This document shows positions 36,386 to 48,233 of a stretch of 64,000 nucleotides of DNA, one piece after another (the stretch's first letter is position 1; every line of letters begins with the position of its first letter). The stretch comes from Abelmoschus esculentus. Lineage: Eukaryota > Streptophyta > Magnoliopsida > Malvales > Malvaceae. The translations under genes and the position numbers were made by a program. Where the stretch lies: the NCBI GenBank assembly GCA_035048815.1, contig JAUCBN010000026.1, positions 18,679,501 through 18,743,500 on the forward strand. The letters run 5' to 3'. The notes under the pieces are model-generated. The model saw nothing but the letters and a program-made list of their open reading frames with translations. It was not told the origin of the DNA and searched no databases.

Positions 36386-37905
36386 TTTTGTTTTAAAAAA
36401 AGATAAATAAGTTACCATAAAATTCATTCAATTATTATTTATGTGTGAACGTTCGAGTGAGTTAAATTAAAAAATTTTGAGTTATGCGAGTTGAGTAGTC
36501 ATATTTTATAACTTGAATTTTTTAATTTTTTTTATTCGTATCCGTTTTAGCGAGTTCGAATTGATTGTATTTTTTGAGTTTACATATTTTTTAATTATAC
36601 TATTTATAATACTATAGTACATTTTGATTTTAATTTAAACGAGTTCGAGTCGTGTTAGATTCAACTTATTGTATATTTTAATTGTATTAGAATACATTTT
36701 AACTGTATTCCAATTTTATTTATATATTTTAATTAAACATAAAATAAATATCATAATTTAAATAATATAATATACAAATAAAAATTATATTAAATAAAAT
36801 AAAAATTAAATATAGAACATGATCATATTATAAAAAAATAAAATACAAAAAAAATATGACTGAAATAAAATTAAAAATAAAATTATACGAGTAATTAGAC
36901 CCTGAAAATTTTTGAATTATTTGAAAAATCAAATAATTCAAATTTTGAAAATTTAAATTTGAATTAAAATTAAAATTTTTTTCGAGTTATTTGATTCGAA
37001 TAAGTATAGAAATCCATGTAGTTGCAGAATGTTCTTAATGGCACTCATTGTCAATCTTACCCTTGCTTTGTAGTTTTGGGGTTTTCTATTTGGGCTAGAA
37101 ATTAGTTGTCTTAAGTTGAAATGGGCCAAGGCGTAAATACATATAGAAATATAATATATATTCTGTATTTTATATTAATTAATTAGTTTAGAATTGAATT
37201 AAAATCAAGAATCATATTATAAAAAGATATCTTTAATTATATTTTGATCTATAAATTATATAAAAAATATAATCTTTAATATTTAAGCTATAAAACTTAA
37301 AATTTAATTCTTTAATTCTAACGACTTAAACGTTAAACTTTATTTTTATATCTTAAATTTTATACCCTAAACAATAAATTTATCCTTAATTTTATAAATT
37401 TTAATTATTATTATAATTTTAAAATTTAAATTTTAAACTTATTATTTTAACGTAAAATTTCTAAAAATTTATACTAAATAAACATACGAGAGAACCATGG
37501 ACCCTGGTGAAGCAGAAACCGCGTGAAAGTTAGAGAAAGTGTTGAGCCTTACGGATCTCTGCCTACGTAAGAAAGAAAACCTGCCATTGCCATTAGCCAA
37601 TGAATCTGCAGCTGACACCCAATGCATGCAATCTCCGTGTTCACCCCCACCGGCCACCACCACCACCATTCCTCCTTTCCCAAACAAACAAAATCAGAAT
37701 CCGTAAATGGAAAAGTACACACAAAAGGATACCAGTTTGAAAGTTGCAACAAGAAAGAGTCAGACTAAAGTCAAGTTTCCAAAAGCTTATTTAGTCTTCA
37801 GTACTTAGCTTTAAGACCATGTCTTCTCACACAACAAACCATACGAGTTAACTCAACCAGTTCCATTCTTTCTCTTTCTCGGTTTAGACAAGTTAAGTGG
37901 TTTCC

Positions 37906-38831
37906 ATGGGAAGAGCTCCCTGCTGCGACAAAGCAAACGTGAAAAGAGGGCCATGGTCGCCTGATGAAGACAATACACTCAGGAACTATCTGTACAAACA
38001 TGGCACAGGCGGAAACTGGATCGCTCTTCCGCGTAAAGCAGGTTACATAAACCCTAAATTTTAAACCTGAACGTGATCCGTATCTTTACGGATGTAAAGA
38101 CAATTAATTTTTATGTGTTAATTAGGCCTTAAACGCTGTGGGAAGAGCTGTCGTCTGAGGTGGCTGAACTATCTTAGACCAGACATCAAGCATGGAGGAT
38201 TCACCGAGGAAGAAGACAACATTATATGCTCCCTCTATAACAACATAGGAAGCAGGCAAGTCAATTTCAACTTTCAACACTTCAATCCTGTCGATTTTTT
38301 TTTCTATATATCTGAGAACAACCCAATGTTGCAATCCATGTTGATCTTGGTTCATTCAGGTGGTCTATTATAGCTGCCCAACTCCCGGGAAGAACAGACA
38401 ATGATGTGAAGAACCATTGGAACACCAAGTTGAAGAAAAGAGTACTACTGTCAGAAAAAAACAGACTCGATCAAACCAGCATCGACGGCTCTACCTGTTC
38501 GGTCCCCGTCGCCAACGACACTGCTACATCGTCTTCTTACCAGCAGAATCATGACTATTCGGGGTTGGTCCTGGACCAGATCAATCAATTTCCCCTACCG
38601 GGGCTCATGGATTATAGCACGACCACGAGTACTGCACCAGCTGCGAGTAACAATGTGTCATCATCTTCTCAAGATGTTTCGGATTTCTTCAGTTCATCTT
38701 TCTTTTCCCTGGACGACAACTCCGCCGCTTGGTCCGGCAATGGAGGTGCTGAAGATGAAAGGATTTTACTGGAACAACTTGATTTTGAGCCCCCTCACTT
38801 TCTGTTCACTGACTCAGATCAGATGCAGTGA
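37906..38831 (+). CDS. R2R3-MYB transcription factor, subgroup 14-like (MYB36/RAX type)
   Basis: Three exons (37906-38041, 38126-38255, 38360-38831) give 245 aa. Start MGRAPCCDKANVKRGPWSPD opens R2, continuing through GTGGNWIALPRKAGLKRCGK and SCRLRWLNYLRPDIKHGGF. R3 has EEEDNIICSLYNNIGSRWSI and ends LPGRTDNDVKNHWNTKLKKR. The MGRAPCCDKANVK start and GTGGNW are marks of subgroup 14 (MYB36, MYB87, RAX1-3), which control axillary meristems and endodermal differentiation; NHWNTKLKKR departs from the usual NYWNTRLKKK. The C-terminus is Ser/Asp-rich and acidic (DFFSSSFFSLDDNSAAW), as in activators. Intron positions are the standard ones for R2R3-MYBs. Intron 2 starts with GC (GCAAGT) rather than GT. 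Confidence 0.92.
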
Positions 38832-39079
38832 AAACTGAACCAGTGGATATTATTATTAACCCTAATGTACGTAGCCATCAAAATTAATTAAGCTGGAAAA
38901 ATGGGTTGCTTTCTTTTCTTTGCTATTACTGTGACACATTATGAATAACTTAGTCATGTGGTTTGTACTATGTTCTACTATAATGAATGTTTAATTTCGA
39001 GATTTCTTTGTATCGTTTGAATTTGATATTTACGAGTAGAGTTAAGATATCGTTATAGGCACATATTATTTATCATTTT

Positions 39080-39270
39080 ATTTGTGTCTCTTACCTTAAA
39101 ATAACGAGTTTAAAGTTTAGAATTTAAGATTCAAGATTAGGGGTTATGATTAAGATTTAAAAAATTAAGGGTATAGTATATTTTTTAAGGTGTAAGGTGT
39201 TTGCTTAGGATATAAAAATGAGAGTTAGGGTTTAAAATTTATTTTTTACAATTTTTTTAACAGGGGACTG
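39080..39270 (+). mobile_element. MITE copy B (diverged)
   Basis: Starts ATTTGTGTCTCTTACCTTAA and runs through GGGGTTATGATTAAGATTTA and GTTAGGGTTTAAAATTTATT. It aligns by eye with the reverse of copy A at 10566-10745. The right terminal repeat is worn, so the end is approximate. Confidence 0.5.
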
Positions 39271-39888
39271 ACATGATTAGAGAACAAGATTTTTGTTTAT
39301 TATTATGTATCTTTAATTCAAACAAAAATATTTTATCCCTAATTATACTCTTTTGTATCTGACATTAAAAATATTTAAAAATTAAATTTTAAACCTTTAA
39401 CCCTATTTTATATTTTATACAAATATGAATGTACTTCAATTAAGATCATTGGTTGATTGTTTCCATGTGCAAGGTTCATGAACCATTGGGAATATCTGCA
39501 GTGAGTCGGCCAAATTGAGTTTTTCCTGAGTTAAATCACAAAATTTTCGTTGGTTGGTGTATGGGCGAGTCAAACTCAGAGTTGAAGCAAAACACTTCTG
39601 GTACTGCCTGACGCATGCATGCACGCATGACTCTCTCTCTCGCTTATTCTTTCTAATTTTCAATGTTTTGTAATTTAAGATAAATGTTTTTCCATTGCAG
39701 GTCTTATGTCTTTACAAAGTCTTATAAGTCAGGTTTATGTCCACATCATATAGGTTAGTATTTAATATCTTAATCAGCTTTAGAATTGAGGATAATATAT
39801 TTTATTTTATTTTTATCTTAATCAAAATATTCGACAATAATAATAATGATTGATTTTTTTATAATCCTGTCTGTGCTATAATTTTTTT

Positions 39889-40090
39889 ATTTGTGTTTTC
39901 GTTTTAAATTAATAAGTTTAGAGTTTAGGATTTAAAATTAAAGGTTATGATTAGAGTATAAGGTTTAAGATTAAAAATTATAATCAGGGTTTAGAGAATT
40001 AGATGTATGATGCATTTTTAGAATATAAGATTTATAATATAAAAAATCAGATTTTTTTTAATTTATAATTTTTAATTAATAAAGGACACG
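39889..40090 (+). mobile_element. MITE copy C (diverged)
   Basis: Starts ATTTGTGTTTTCGTTTTAAA, followed by GAGTTTAGGATTTAAAATTA and GGTTATGATTAGAG, in direct orientation to copy B some 0.8 kb away. The right end (near AAAGGACACGAAAG) is approximate. Confidence 0.5.
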
Positions 40091-41289
40091 AAAGAATACA
40101 AGATGAATAGGGTTTACTTTCTTACCCACGTTGGAGAACCTTTGATTTCTGTTTCTTGAAACGGTCAGTCTGAACTACACCCGATGAGCCTGTGGTCAAA
40201 AAGGATGGTGGGGGAGTATTTAATTCATGGTTCTGTGTACAACTTTGACAATTGTATGTGCCCTAGAATTTGTAAGGGAGTAGGTTCATCCAGGAGTCAT
40301 TGATTTTATTTTCAAAATATTTAGTCAGACGCAGAGAAACTAATATCTTCTGAATTCGTTAAAGGATTTGAGTAGTATAGTTTAAAACAAATGTGTTTAT
40401 TCTAAAAAAATGAAAAAATAATGTTTTTTTTTATAAATATTACGATTTTAAGATAATATAATTAGAAGTTTATGTTTTAATTTATAAATTTTAAATTTAA
40501 CCAAAATTTAAGTTAAATCTTTAAATTTAAAAATTAAAATAAGTTTTTTTACCAATAGTTATTAAATAATTACTTGTCAATTAATTTTAATTAAATATGA
40601 TTATAAAATGATTTTATTAAATATTTATATTTTATTAATAAAATTTACATTCAAGTTTTACTTATTATTTAAGAGACGTAACCTTTTATCCTATTAGAAT
40701 AGCCGGTGAATAGGCTTAATATTTCTAACATTTAAGTTAGTCCATACAACATTTTCTAGGCTCTATGCTACTTTGCCTGGAGTCGTGCTGTAGACCCAAC
40801 TCACCTCAACCTTGGTTCAGACTTACCTTTTGGTCTATTCCTCACTCTAAACAACACAAATATAAAGTAGGAGATCCATAATTATATGATTTTTGAATTT
40901 TATCAACATCCATTCTTATTTATAAAGACATGAACTACCAGCATAGAAAAGATAGTTTATTAGAAGTAAAAAGGATAAGGGATCTTCGTTTAGATAATGA
41001 ATATATCTTTATGTACATTGTCTGTCAAACCTTAAATCCACACAAATTTAAAGCAGATTCATTCAATAATACAACAATGGTCTCTCTTTCATGTTTTGCA
41101 ACACGACATGCGGCCGCGGTATTCCGATCAACAAAGTCAGTTCTATACTCCATGTCTACAGAGGAAAAAAACAAATCAAATAAGCTATTTGCATAAGAGA
41201 AGGGTGAAGTGTATGGTACCGGATCAATTCACCATGTTTTAAGCTTTCAAAGTGATTCCCAGGAACAAAATGAAATAATATGGATTACC

Positions 41290-43201
41290 TTAAAGTGCCA
41301 TCTCAGCTTGCAATGCTGCAAGTTCATCTTCCTCAGCAGTGCGCTTTTGAGGAACAGGTCGAGCTGGTTGCCTACCAGCAGGTACTTGGATTGGAGCTGC
41401 AGGAGCGGTTGTTGCAGGCTGAAGAAGTTGTTCTTCTAACTCAGCACCTTCAAGTTCTTCGAGTTCGGCCTCCAATTCATCCTACAGCATCAAAAGTTTT
41501 CAACACATTGCTTGACGTGTATGAAATGTTTGTAAACATAGATAAATAGCAGGGGAAAAAGCAAAAGAAGACACTAACCTCATCAAAATCAGCAGCAGCT
41601 CCAATCGGAGTTGACAGTGCTTCTTGAATCTGTTTCATGTTTTCAGTTTGTTCATTAATCTCATCCATTGTTTTGTCAACATCATCGATATTCCTGTAAA
41701 GAAAGCAGATTTCAGTAAAAATGGTGAGAATTAGCCACTACCTGTGTTTCATGAAAGACCAAAAAATAAGTGCTAATTTAGACAGCATAAATCGCAAGTC
41801 AGTAAAAATCAACTGTATAGTAATGATATAATGAATTTACTGGAGTACGTACGTTGCTTTCTGCATTGCCTTCATTGCAGCAGCTCCGGTTCTCAATGCA
41901 TCTACAGTTTCGGTTGTGGCTTTAGCACCTTCTAACATTATCATCTGTGGAAATTCATATATACAATTAAGTAATGGAATCATTACAATAATAATAAACC
42001 CTCTCTAAAAACAAAATTCCAAGATCACTTGATCATGAATACGAAGCTGAAAGTTCCCAAGCTGCTCTATTTGTTGTTCATATAATCTCTTTCTCTTCAA
42101 GCACTGTATAGCAGCTGCATAAAAATAGCGGTAAAGAATAAAAAGTTTGCTATAAATGTAACCAGTGTGGTTTTAATTTTTAAACTATACAAAGCTAAAC
42201 AATTTAATCCTTTCTCTACAAGGACAGGATCTTTGAATGTAAAATTCTTGCAAGAAGAGCACATTACACATTAGAAATTTCAGAAACACATCTTAGCGTT
42301 AACCATGAATCAGTATTAGAGCAACAGTCAATGTCCAAAAATCATTACGAACTCACACCAAACATATCCGAAAGATGAAACTTGCAATGCCTTGGAACAT
42401 TTGAGACTTTTCGAGGTGGGGAGGGGTAGGCATTTATGTTATTTATTTCTAGAGGGAAAGAAAACACTAGGAGTGGGGTTATAATGGAAAAGAATCATGA
42501 TATACTAAAGAAATAAGAATAATTATCATGACAATCCTGCATAAGTTATCAGTCATGCATGATACTGCTGCTGATAACATATTCACACACAACCATCAAG
42601 AAATCAAACATGAAAACCATGATAACTTACAAAGTCAAAGGGTTACAATTAAAACTTGTATGCATTTTTCCAATGGAAGGAAGTCATGTAGAACTAGGAA
42701 AACAATAAATACTGAGCAGATATATTGCAACTATACCTCTCTTGTTTCTCCCTTTGGCGAATTCCTTGGCCTTTTCGACCTCAGCGGCAGCCTTTTTCAC
42801 AAGTACGTTCTCCTTTTTCTCTAGCATTTCAAGGGTCTGTATGATGAAGATGAATATAGATAATTGGATTCCAATTAAGCAAAACATAGACGAGAAACAA
42901 TGTAATACAGGATTCAATTATTTCAAGATATTACTCCACTATCAACCAGTAATTCAGTTCTTATATCCAAATCCCAAAGTCCCTACCACTTATGACTGCT
43001 AAATTCAACACACCCAAATTCACCAAAAAGGCAATTTTCGAATTTACAGCACACAACCGATTCGCACAACGCAAGATGAAATCCAAAGCAAATAACTGAT
43101 TTTTCAATTAATGAAATCGGAGAACATACCTCATTTAATTTATCTAACGTGGTTAAAGCATTTGCTTCCTGCTTGGGTTTCCCAAAAAGCCGACCAAGCA
43201 T
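41290..43201 (-). CDS. VPS32: ESCRT-III subunit VPS32 / SNF7 (CHMP4 homologue)
   Basis: The filament-forming ESCRT-III protein that drives inward vesicle budding at multivesicular bodies. Six exons (43130-43201, 42737-42836, 42029-42114, 41853-41944, 41579-41693, 41290-41481) give 218 aa. Start MLGRLFGKPKQEANALTTLD; basic helix 1 (TLEMLEKKENVLVKKAA), KAKEFAKGRNKRAAIQCLKR, and YEQQIEQLGNFQLRIHDQ form the core. NIDDVDKTMDEINEQTENMK and the acidic C-terminal part ending TAEEDELAALQAEMAL complete the Snf7 domain and the terminal MIM-like helix for the VPS4/BRO1 partners. Upstream in-frame Met residues exist, but family alignment supports this start. It is divergent from the AsnRS gene with 616 bp between start codons. 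Confidence 0.96.
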
Positions 43202-43817
43202 GGTTGATTCCCCGCGATTAAAACCACCAACCGTCTGTTCAACGATGATCACCAATAAGATCGGATCCAAAGAAACAATAATCAATCACTCGGAAACAGG
43301 AAAAAATATCAATCAATCAATAAATAAATCAAGCGTTTATAAAAAAAAAAGAAGCAAAAAATACATAGCAAAAAAGGGGAAGCCCTAACCTGTAAAATTA
43401 AGAGATTAGGGATTTGGGAAATCGCGGGAGAAGGATAGATAGAGATCTGTAGATTCCTTGCAGAAAGGGATAAAAGACGGGAAATTGGATTTTATTTTTT
43501 TTATTTTTTTATTTTTTCCTTAAGCGTGTTGTGTTCGAATAAAAACTGTTTTTTTTCCGTCTGTTTCGGACAAAAAAATAAAAGGCTCTCCAAGACTTAT
43601 GTCGGGGCAATAACAAAACTACACGTGTACTAAACCAGATATTGTAATTTGTAACCCCGCCCGTATTGGATCATATCGAAATTAATGTAGTCTTGGATCC
43701 AACAGATCACCCCCGCGCTACCTATAAGATTTCATTTTTAGGGTTTATATCAGTTAAGTTTCTAAATCCAAGCCTTCGTTTTTTTACCGTTCATCTCAGT
43801 CACGCTTGGAAAATCCA
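43202..43817. promoter_or_regulatory. Shared upstream region of divergent VPS32 and AsnRS
   Basis: Two housekeeping genes are read outward from this 616-bp interval. It holds both 5' leaders and presumably both promoters. I see no clear TATA box, as is common for such genes. Poly-T and poly-A runs occur near 43340 and 43495-43560. Confidence 0.45.
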
Positions 43818-46156
43818 ATGGCGGAAACAGATCAGGCGCCGCAGCAGTCGAACTCGGACCAACTCGCTGCGATGAACTTGACCGAAGCCGTTGAGAAACA
43901 TGCGTTCTCCGATCGTGTCCTGATCCGTTCCATCGTCGGCAGACCAGACGGCGGAGCTGGGCTTTCTGGGCAAAAGGTCCGTGCCGGTGGTTGGGTGAAG
44001 ACAGGGAGGGAGCAAGGGAAAGGGACTTTCGCGTTCTTGGAACTGAATGATGGATCGTGCCCGGCGAATTTGCAGGTCATTGTGGACGCTGGAGTTGCTG
44101 TTCTAAGCAAGCTGGTGGCGACCGGCACATGCGTGGTGGTGGATGGAATTTTGAAGGTTCCACCTGAAGGCACGAAGCAGAAGATTGAGCTTCGGGTCGA
44201 AAAAGTGGTTTCTGTAGGCGAGGTGGATCCTGCTAAGTACCCAATTCCAAAAACGAAGCTCACCCTTGAATTCTTGAGGGATTATCTTCATCTTCGATCT
44301 AGGACCAACACGGTATAAATCTTTATCCAAAAGGAACGTTGATAAATAAACAACATAATTTCCTTAAAAAAGCTTAAAATTTTAATACTAATGAGTTCAA
44401 TTTGGAAAGTTTAGGACTTTAATGTTAAGGTTTTCACGTTCTTATTATATCCAAGATATGTCGTGCAATATGTATGATATTTATCTTCTGTTTGTTTGGT
44501 TATTATTATTATTTTGTAATCCTTTGTCATTGTATATATATGTATTCAGATTGCTGCCCTTGCTCGAATTCGGAACGCACTTGCATTTGCCACTCATTCA
44601 TTTTTCCAAGAGCATAATTTCCTTTATGTGCACACTCCAATTATAACTACTAGTGATTGCGAGGGTGCCGGTGAGATGTTTCAAGTTACAACTTTGATTA
44701 GTGAATCTGAAAAGCTGGAGAGGGAACTGATTAAAAGCCCTCCTCCATCGGAGGTGGATATAGAAGCAGCTAGGCAACTTGTGAGCGAGAGAGGAGAGGC
44801 TGTTAAACAACTTAAAGCTGCCAAAGCAAGCAAATCAGATATCACCGCATCTGTGGCCGAACTTAACAAAGCAAAGGAAAATCTCTCTAAGCTGGAGGAG
44901 AGATCGAAATTGAAACCCGGGATCCCCAAAAAGGATGGCAAGATTGACTACACTCAAGATTTCTTTGCACGTCAAGCTTTTCTTACAGTTTCTGGCCAAC
45001 TGCAAGTTGAAACATATGCTTGTGCTGTTAGTAATGTGTATACGTTTGGGCCAACTTTTAGGGCTGAACAGTCTCATACTTCAAGGCATCTGGCAGAATT
45101 TTGGATGGTAGAGCCTGAAATAGCATTTGCAGATCTTCAGGTATGTCTGGCTATATTCAGGTTGGTGGACGAAAAAATATTTTTGTGGAAATTAAATCAA
45201 AGGTTGGATGCTTTTGCAGGATGACATGAAATGTGCCGAGGCTTATGTGAAATATATGTGCAATTGGTTGCTTGATAAATGCCTAGATGATATGGAATTC
45301 ATGGCTAAAAGTTATGATAAAGGTTGTATTGATCGGTTGAAAATGGTTGCTTCTACTCCATTTGTACGTATAACATACACAGAAGCGGTGGAGCTTTTAG
45401 AGGAAGCTGTGAAAGGTGGTAAGAAATTCGAGAATGAAGTGAAGTGGGGGATTGATTTAGCTTCTGAGCATGAAAGGTATGCAAGTCTTTCTTTCTAATC
45501 ATTTCTTCCACCTACTTTGGAGTTGAATTTTGTGTTGGCCTTGCAGATTCTTGACAGAAGTTAAATTTCAGAAGCCTGTTATTGTTTATAACTACCCAAA
45601 GGGAATAAAAGCATTCTACATGAGACTCAATGATGACTTGAAGACTGTTGCTGCTATGGATGTCCTTGTGCCAAAGGTAAGCATTCTCTTTTGTTTATGT
45701 CCTCGTTTGTGTATTTGCAATTTTCCACTTTGCTTTGGTTTGCTACATTGTTGAGTGGATATTTATGAACATTTCAGGTTGGAGAACTGATCGGGGGAAG
45801 CCAAAGGGAAGAGCGGTATGATGTAATTCGGGAAAGGTATGTGGTAGTGTTTCCATGGTCACAAATCTATTTTAGTTTTGCAACTCTCAAGATTTGTCTT
45901 ACTTTGATCATTGTCGTTGAGATATTGAGCATAACAGTGAAGCTGACCGACTTTTGTTATTATTCCTGACAGAATTTCGGAGATGGGGTTGCCTCTTGAG
46001 CCATACGAGTGGTATCTTGACCTCCGACGCTTCGGAACAGTTAAACATTGTGGATTTGGGTTAGGCTTTGAACGGATGATACTCTTTGCCACAGGCATTG
46101 ACAACATTAGGGATGTTATTCCCTTCCCAAGATACCCAGGGAGAGCTGATCTTTGA
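43818..46156 (+). CDS. SYNC1: Asparagine--tRNA ligase, cytosolic (with inserted WHEP domain)
   Basis: A class II aminoacyl-tRNA synthetase charging tRNA-Asn with asparagine. Six exons (43818-44312, 44550-45140, 45220-45476, 45547-45676, 45778-45836, 45973-46156) give 571 aa. The true start is the ATG of MAETDQAPQQ; a longer frame from 43806 begins with TTG. Residues 50-165 are the OB-fold anticodon-binding domain (VRAGGWVKTGREQGKGTFAF). The catalytic domain follows with TPIITTSDCEGAGEMF, motif 2 FRAEQSHTSRHLAEFWMVEP, and motif 3 GFGLGFERMI. Between these, about residues 220-290, sits a helical Lys/Glu-rich insert (VDIEAARQLVSERGEAVKQL onward), the WHEP-TRS domain known from plant cytosolic AsnRS. 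End is PRYPGRADL. No lesion is seen. Confidence 0.96.
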
Positions 46157-46624
46157 TCCTGTTTTCTTGCCAGGTGACCTGAGAAAATGGTCTTGATTTT
46201 CAGTTTAAAAGTAGTCAAGTCAATGATATTATTTTGCTTTAGTATTTACATATTCGGAACAGGAATTGTAGAATTCAAACCGTCTTCTTTTTTGCTCTTG
46301 CTCCGTTTCATCCTTATCACTATCAGCTCCACATATTTGCTTGTTATAGAATGGATTTTAGTCCTATTTAGTTATTTTTGAAATGCAATAAGAGACGACT
46401 CCTTTGCTCTCTCTTGTGATTCATTCCTTCATGCCTGTTAGTAACAAATAAAACGGATCTAAATGCTGTGTAGACTGTAGAGTAATATTGAAAGCCTGTG
46501 TTTGAAACAAGACAATGTGGTATGTTGCCTTTGGTTTATGAAATTACATGAAGTCGAAGAATTCAGTTGTTTCGAGTCGAGTCTTAAACTTGGTGAACAA
46601 AATGCTAGCTTTCTTTCATAAAAC
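46157..46624. other. AsnRS 3' flank, no gene seen
   Basis: 3' UTR and spacer between AsnRS and the pseudogene fragment at 46625. Nothing coding. Confidence 0.45.
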
Positions 46625-47710
46625 CAAAGATCAATGAAATTACTCATAGTCATCGATGACCTTGGTGCCCAGACCTTTCGGTCCTTAAGCTGGAATTTCA
46701 GCAACAGTTACCAGAGAATAGAGGTCCTCCTTTTGCATCTTCGTGGTTTCTTTTGCGAGCAATGTGGACCCTAATCTTTCTCGGTACACTTCGGATCCCT
46801 CTGCTCCAGATGTGCTTGTCCATGCATCATGCCAAGGAGGTGGTTCCCTTCATACATGATTCTGAGACACCTTCCCCGCAATCAGCTTCACCTCCTTGAT
46901 TCTCTCAATAACCAACTGATGCAGCTGTTCTTGAGTTTTCGCCTGATCTTCGTCCAGTTGAACACCGCCAACCTCACCATTCTGAGACCTGAACATGACA
47001 AATTACGTTTCCGTGCCATGAACACTTGGGACCTCGATTACTTGCTTTCCTGCGGTATCAGAATCTTTCCCTAGGATGTCGGCCTTCACCCTATTACTAA
47101 TGATTGTTACGTAGTCTTCCGTATGCTTCTCTATGGGATCGAGGCCAAGATATATCAAAATCTCCCAACACTGAAGAAACTGTTTCTTGTTGATTTTCAA
47201 TGTTTTCCCGACTTCCTCGACTACATCAGGGAGGGGCAACAATCGAGGAATATGGGATTTTTTAGACAATCTCCCTTGCTTCAGACGTGAGACGTTTGAT
47301 TTAACAGCATCCTGGGCTGGTTCAAAAGATAGCAGTCGTTTTATATCAAAACCGGTCCTCACATGCTGGAAGTAATCCAGAGGTTCTTCAACTGTCAAGT
47401 CATAAACGTTTTCAGATATTGCAACATTGCTCAGAGCCTCCACAAGGAGGCTGCCCAACCTTGTGCTGGTAAGGAGGCAATACCAGAATCTGCCAACAGA
47501 AGGAATAATTTCATAAAAGATTGAAAGGGATAATAACATGAATAATGACGATGAAAGAGATTAACCTGGCTGAGTCGCAATCGTGAACCATCAGGGTAAT
47601 GATTAAAACGATAGAGCGACGAAAAACCAAGCCATAAATGCTGAGTGTTCTCTGGCTGATCAAATTTCTTCTGAATCAAGAGATATAACTCCCGGCTTGA
47701 GTCGGTTAGC
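46625..47710 (-). pseudogene. Truncated, frameshifted histone acetyltransferase type B (HAT1/HAG2) fragment plus a coding-like tail
   Basis: The C-terminal half of a HAT1-type (HAG2) histone H4 acetyltransferase is recognisable at 46850-47709. It begins at about 47700 with SRELYLLIQKKFDQPENT, followed by RFNHYPDGSRLRLSQ, an intact 96-base intron, then ILVLPPYQHK. There the frame breaks: two bases are missing before GSLLVEALSNVAISENVYDL. The good frame then runs through LDYFQHVRTGFDIKRLL and KKQFLQCWEILIYLGLDPIE to a TAA at 47003-47005, after which the same frame goes on (FVMFRSQNGEVGG, VIERIKEVKLIAGKVSQ) to a final stop at 46850. The 5' half is absent, and the fragment ends against a MITE at 47711. 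The introns show it is not a retrocopy. Beyond 46850, a tract to 46625 (REPPPWHDAWTSTSGAEG, KEDLYSLVTVAEIP, stop, then KGLGTKVIDDYE) looks coding but I cannot name it. Confidence 0.85.
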
Positions 47711-48233
47711 AGGGGTGTATTTGGTTAATTCGATTAGTGACTGAACCAAATAAAACAAAATTGAATTAACCGATAATTTTAAAATCTTAATCATTAATCA
47801 AACCAAATTACTTTTAATCGAATTAACTAAACCGAAATTATTTCGGTTAATTAACCAAATTAACTGAAATTTATTATAAATTTTGGTTAAACTACGCAAT
47901 AGATTACTAAATTATGCTAAAATATTTTTTTAGTCACTAAACTATTATTTTATGTTATAATTAACAAAATTTAGTGATCATTTTATAACATAAAAATTTT
48001 AATGAATATTTTATAATTTTTTAAAAGTTAAATGACTAAAAATAAATATATACAATATTTCGGTTAATTCATTTAATTTGAATAATAAACCGATTTCGAA
48101 CTGAATTAACTGATAATCAAATTTTTTTAAAAAATAACATTTATCGAATTTATCTAAAATTAACCGACGAATTAACCCAAATAATTTCGGTTCAATCGAT
48201 TAATTTGATTAAAACCGAATAATGCACACCCCT
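47711..48233. mobile_element. MITE-like TIR element, 523 bp
   Basis: The left end AGGGGTGTATTTGGTTAATT and the right end (reverse-complemented AGGGGTGTGCATTATTCGGT) form an inverted repeat. The inside has AACCGAAATTATTTCGGTTA-type blocks. It resembles the 8139-8949 element in its ends. No target duplication is visible, and its left edge coincides with the break of the HAT1 fragment. Confidence 0.7.

Larger units (their letters stand above)
34770..37905. other. AT-rich spacer with foldback element and repeat relics
   Basis: Starts with the GGT promoter (to about 34860), then a large palindromic element (34921-35880), a SINE-like fragment (36224-36385) and, between about 36430 and 37010, a stretch of GAGTTCGAGT/TTCGAATTG-type repeats that is probably a decayed small transposon. 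Near 37310-37430 a degenerate TAAACCTTAAA-like block resembles the MITE family but is too diverged to assign. The last 400 bases are MYB upstream sequence. Confidence 0.45.
38832..41289. other. Spacer with two MITE copies, no gene seen
   Basis: Between the MYB (+) and VPS32 (-) stops. It has two diverged copies of the MITE family (39080-39270, 39889-40090) and AT-rich DNA. A less AT-rich block at 40730-40860 has no ORF. The last 300 bases are probably VPS32 3' UTR. Confidence 0.45.

Noticed and set aside
36430..37010. A second long palindrome next to the 34921-35880 foldback
   Set aside because: Repeated GAGTTCGA / AATTTTT words occur but no consistent pairing centre could be found; probably a worn repeat only.
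43806..43817. Longer N-terminus for AsnRS
   Set aside because: The frame at 43806 begins with TTG; the first ATG is at 43818 and fits the family start.
43832..44263. 143-codon ORF opposite AsnRS exon 1
   Set aside because: A shadow on the opposite strand of a GC-rich coding exon; composition (Ser/Thr/Pro) is what antisense of that exon gives.
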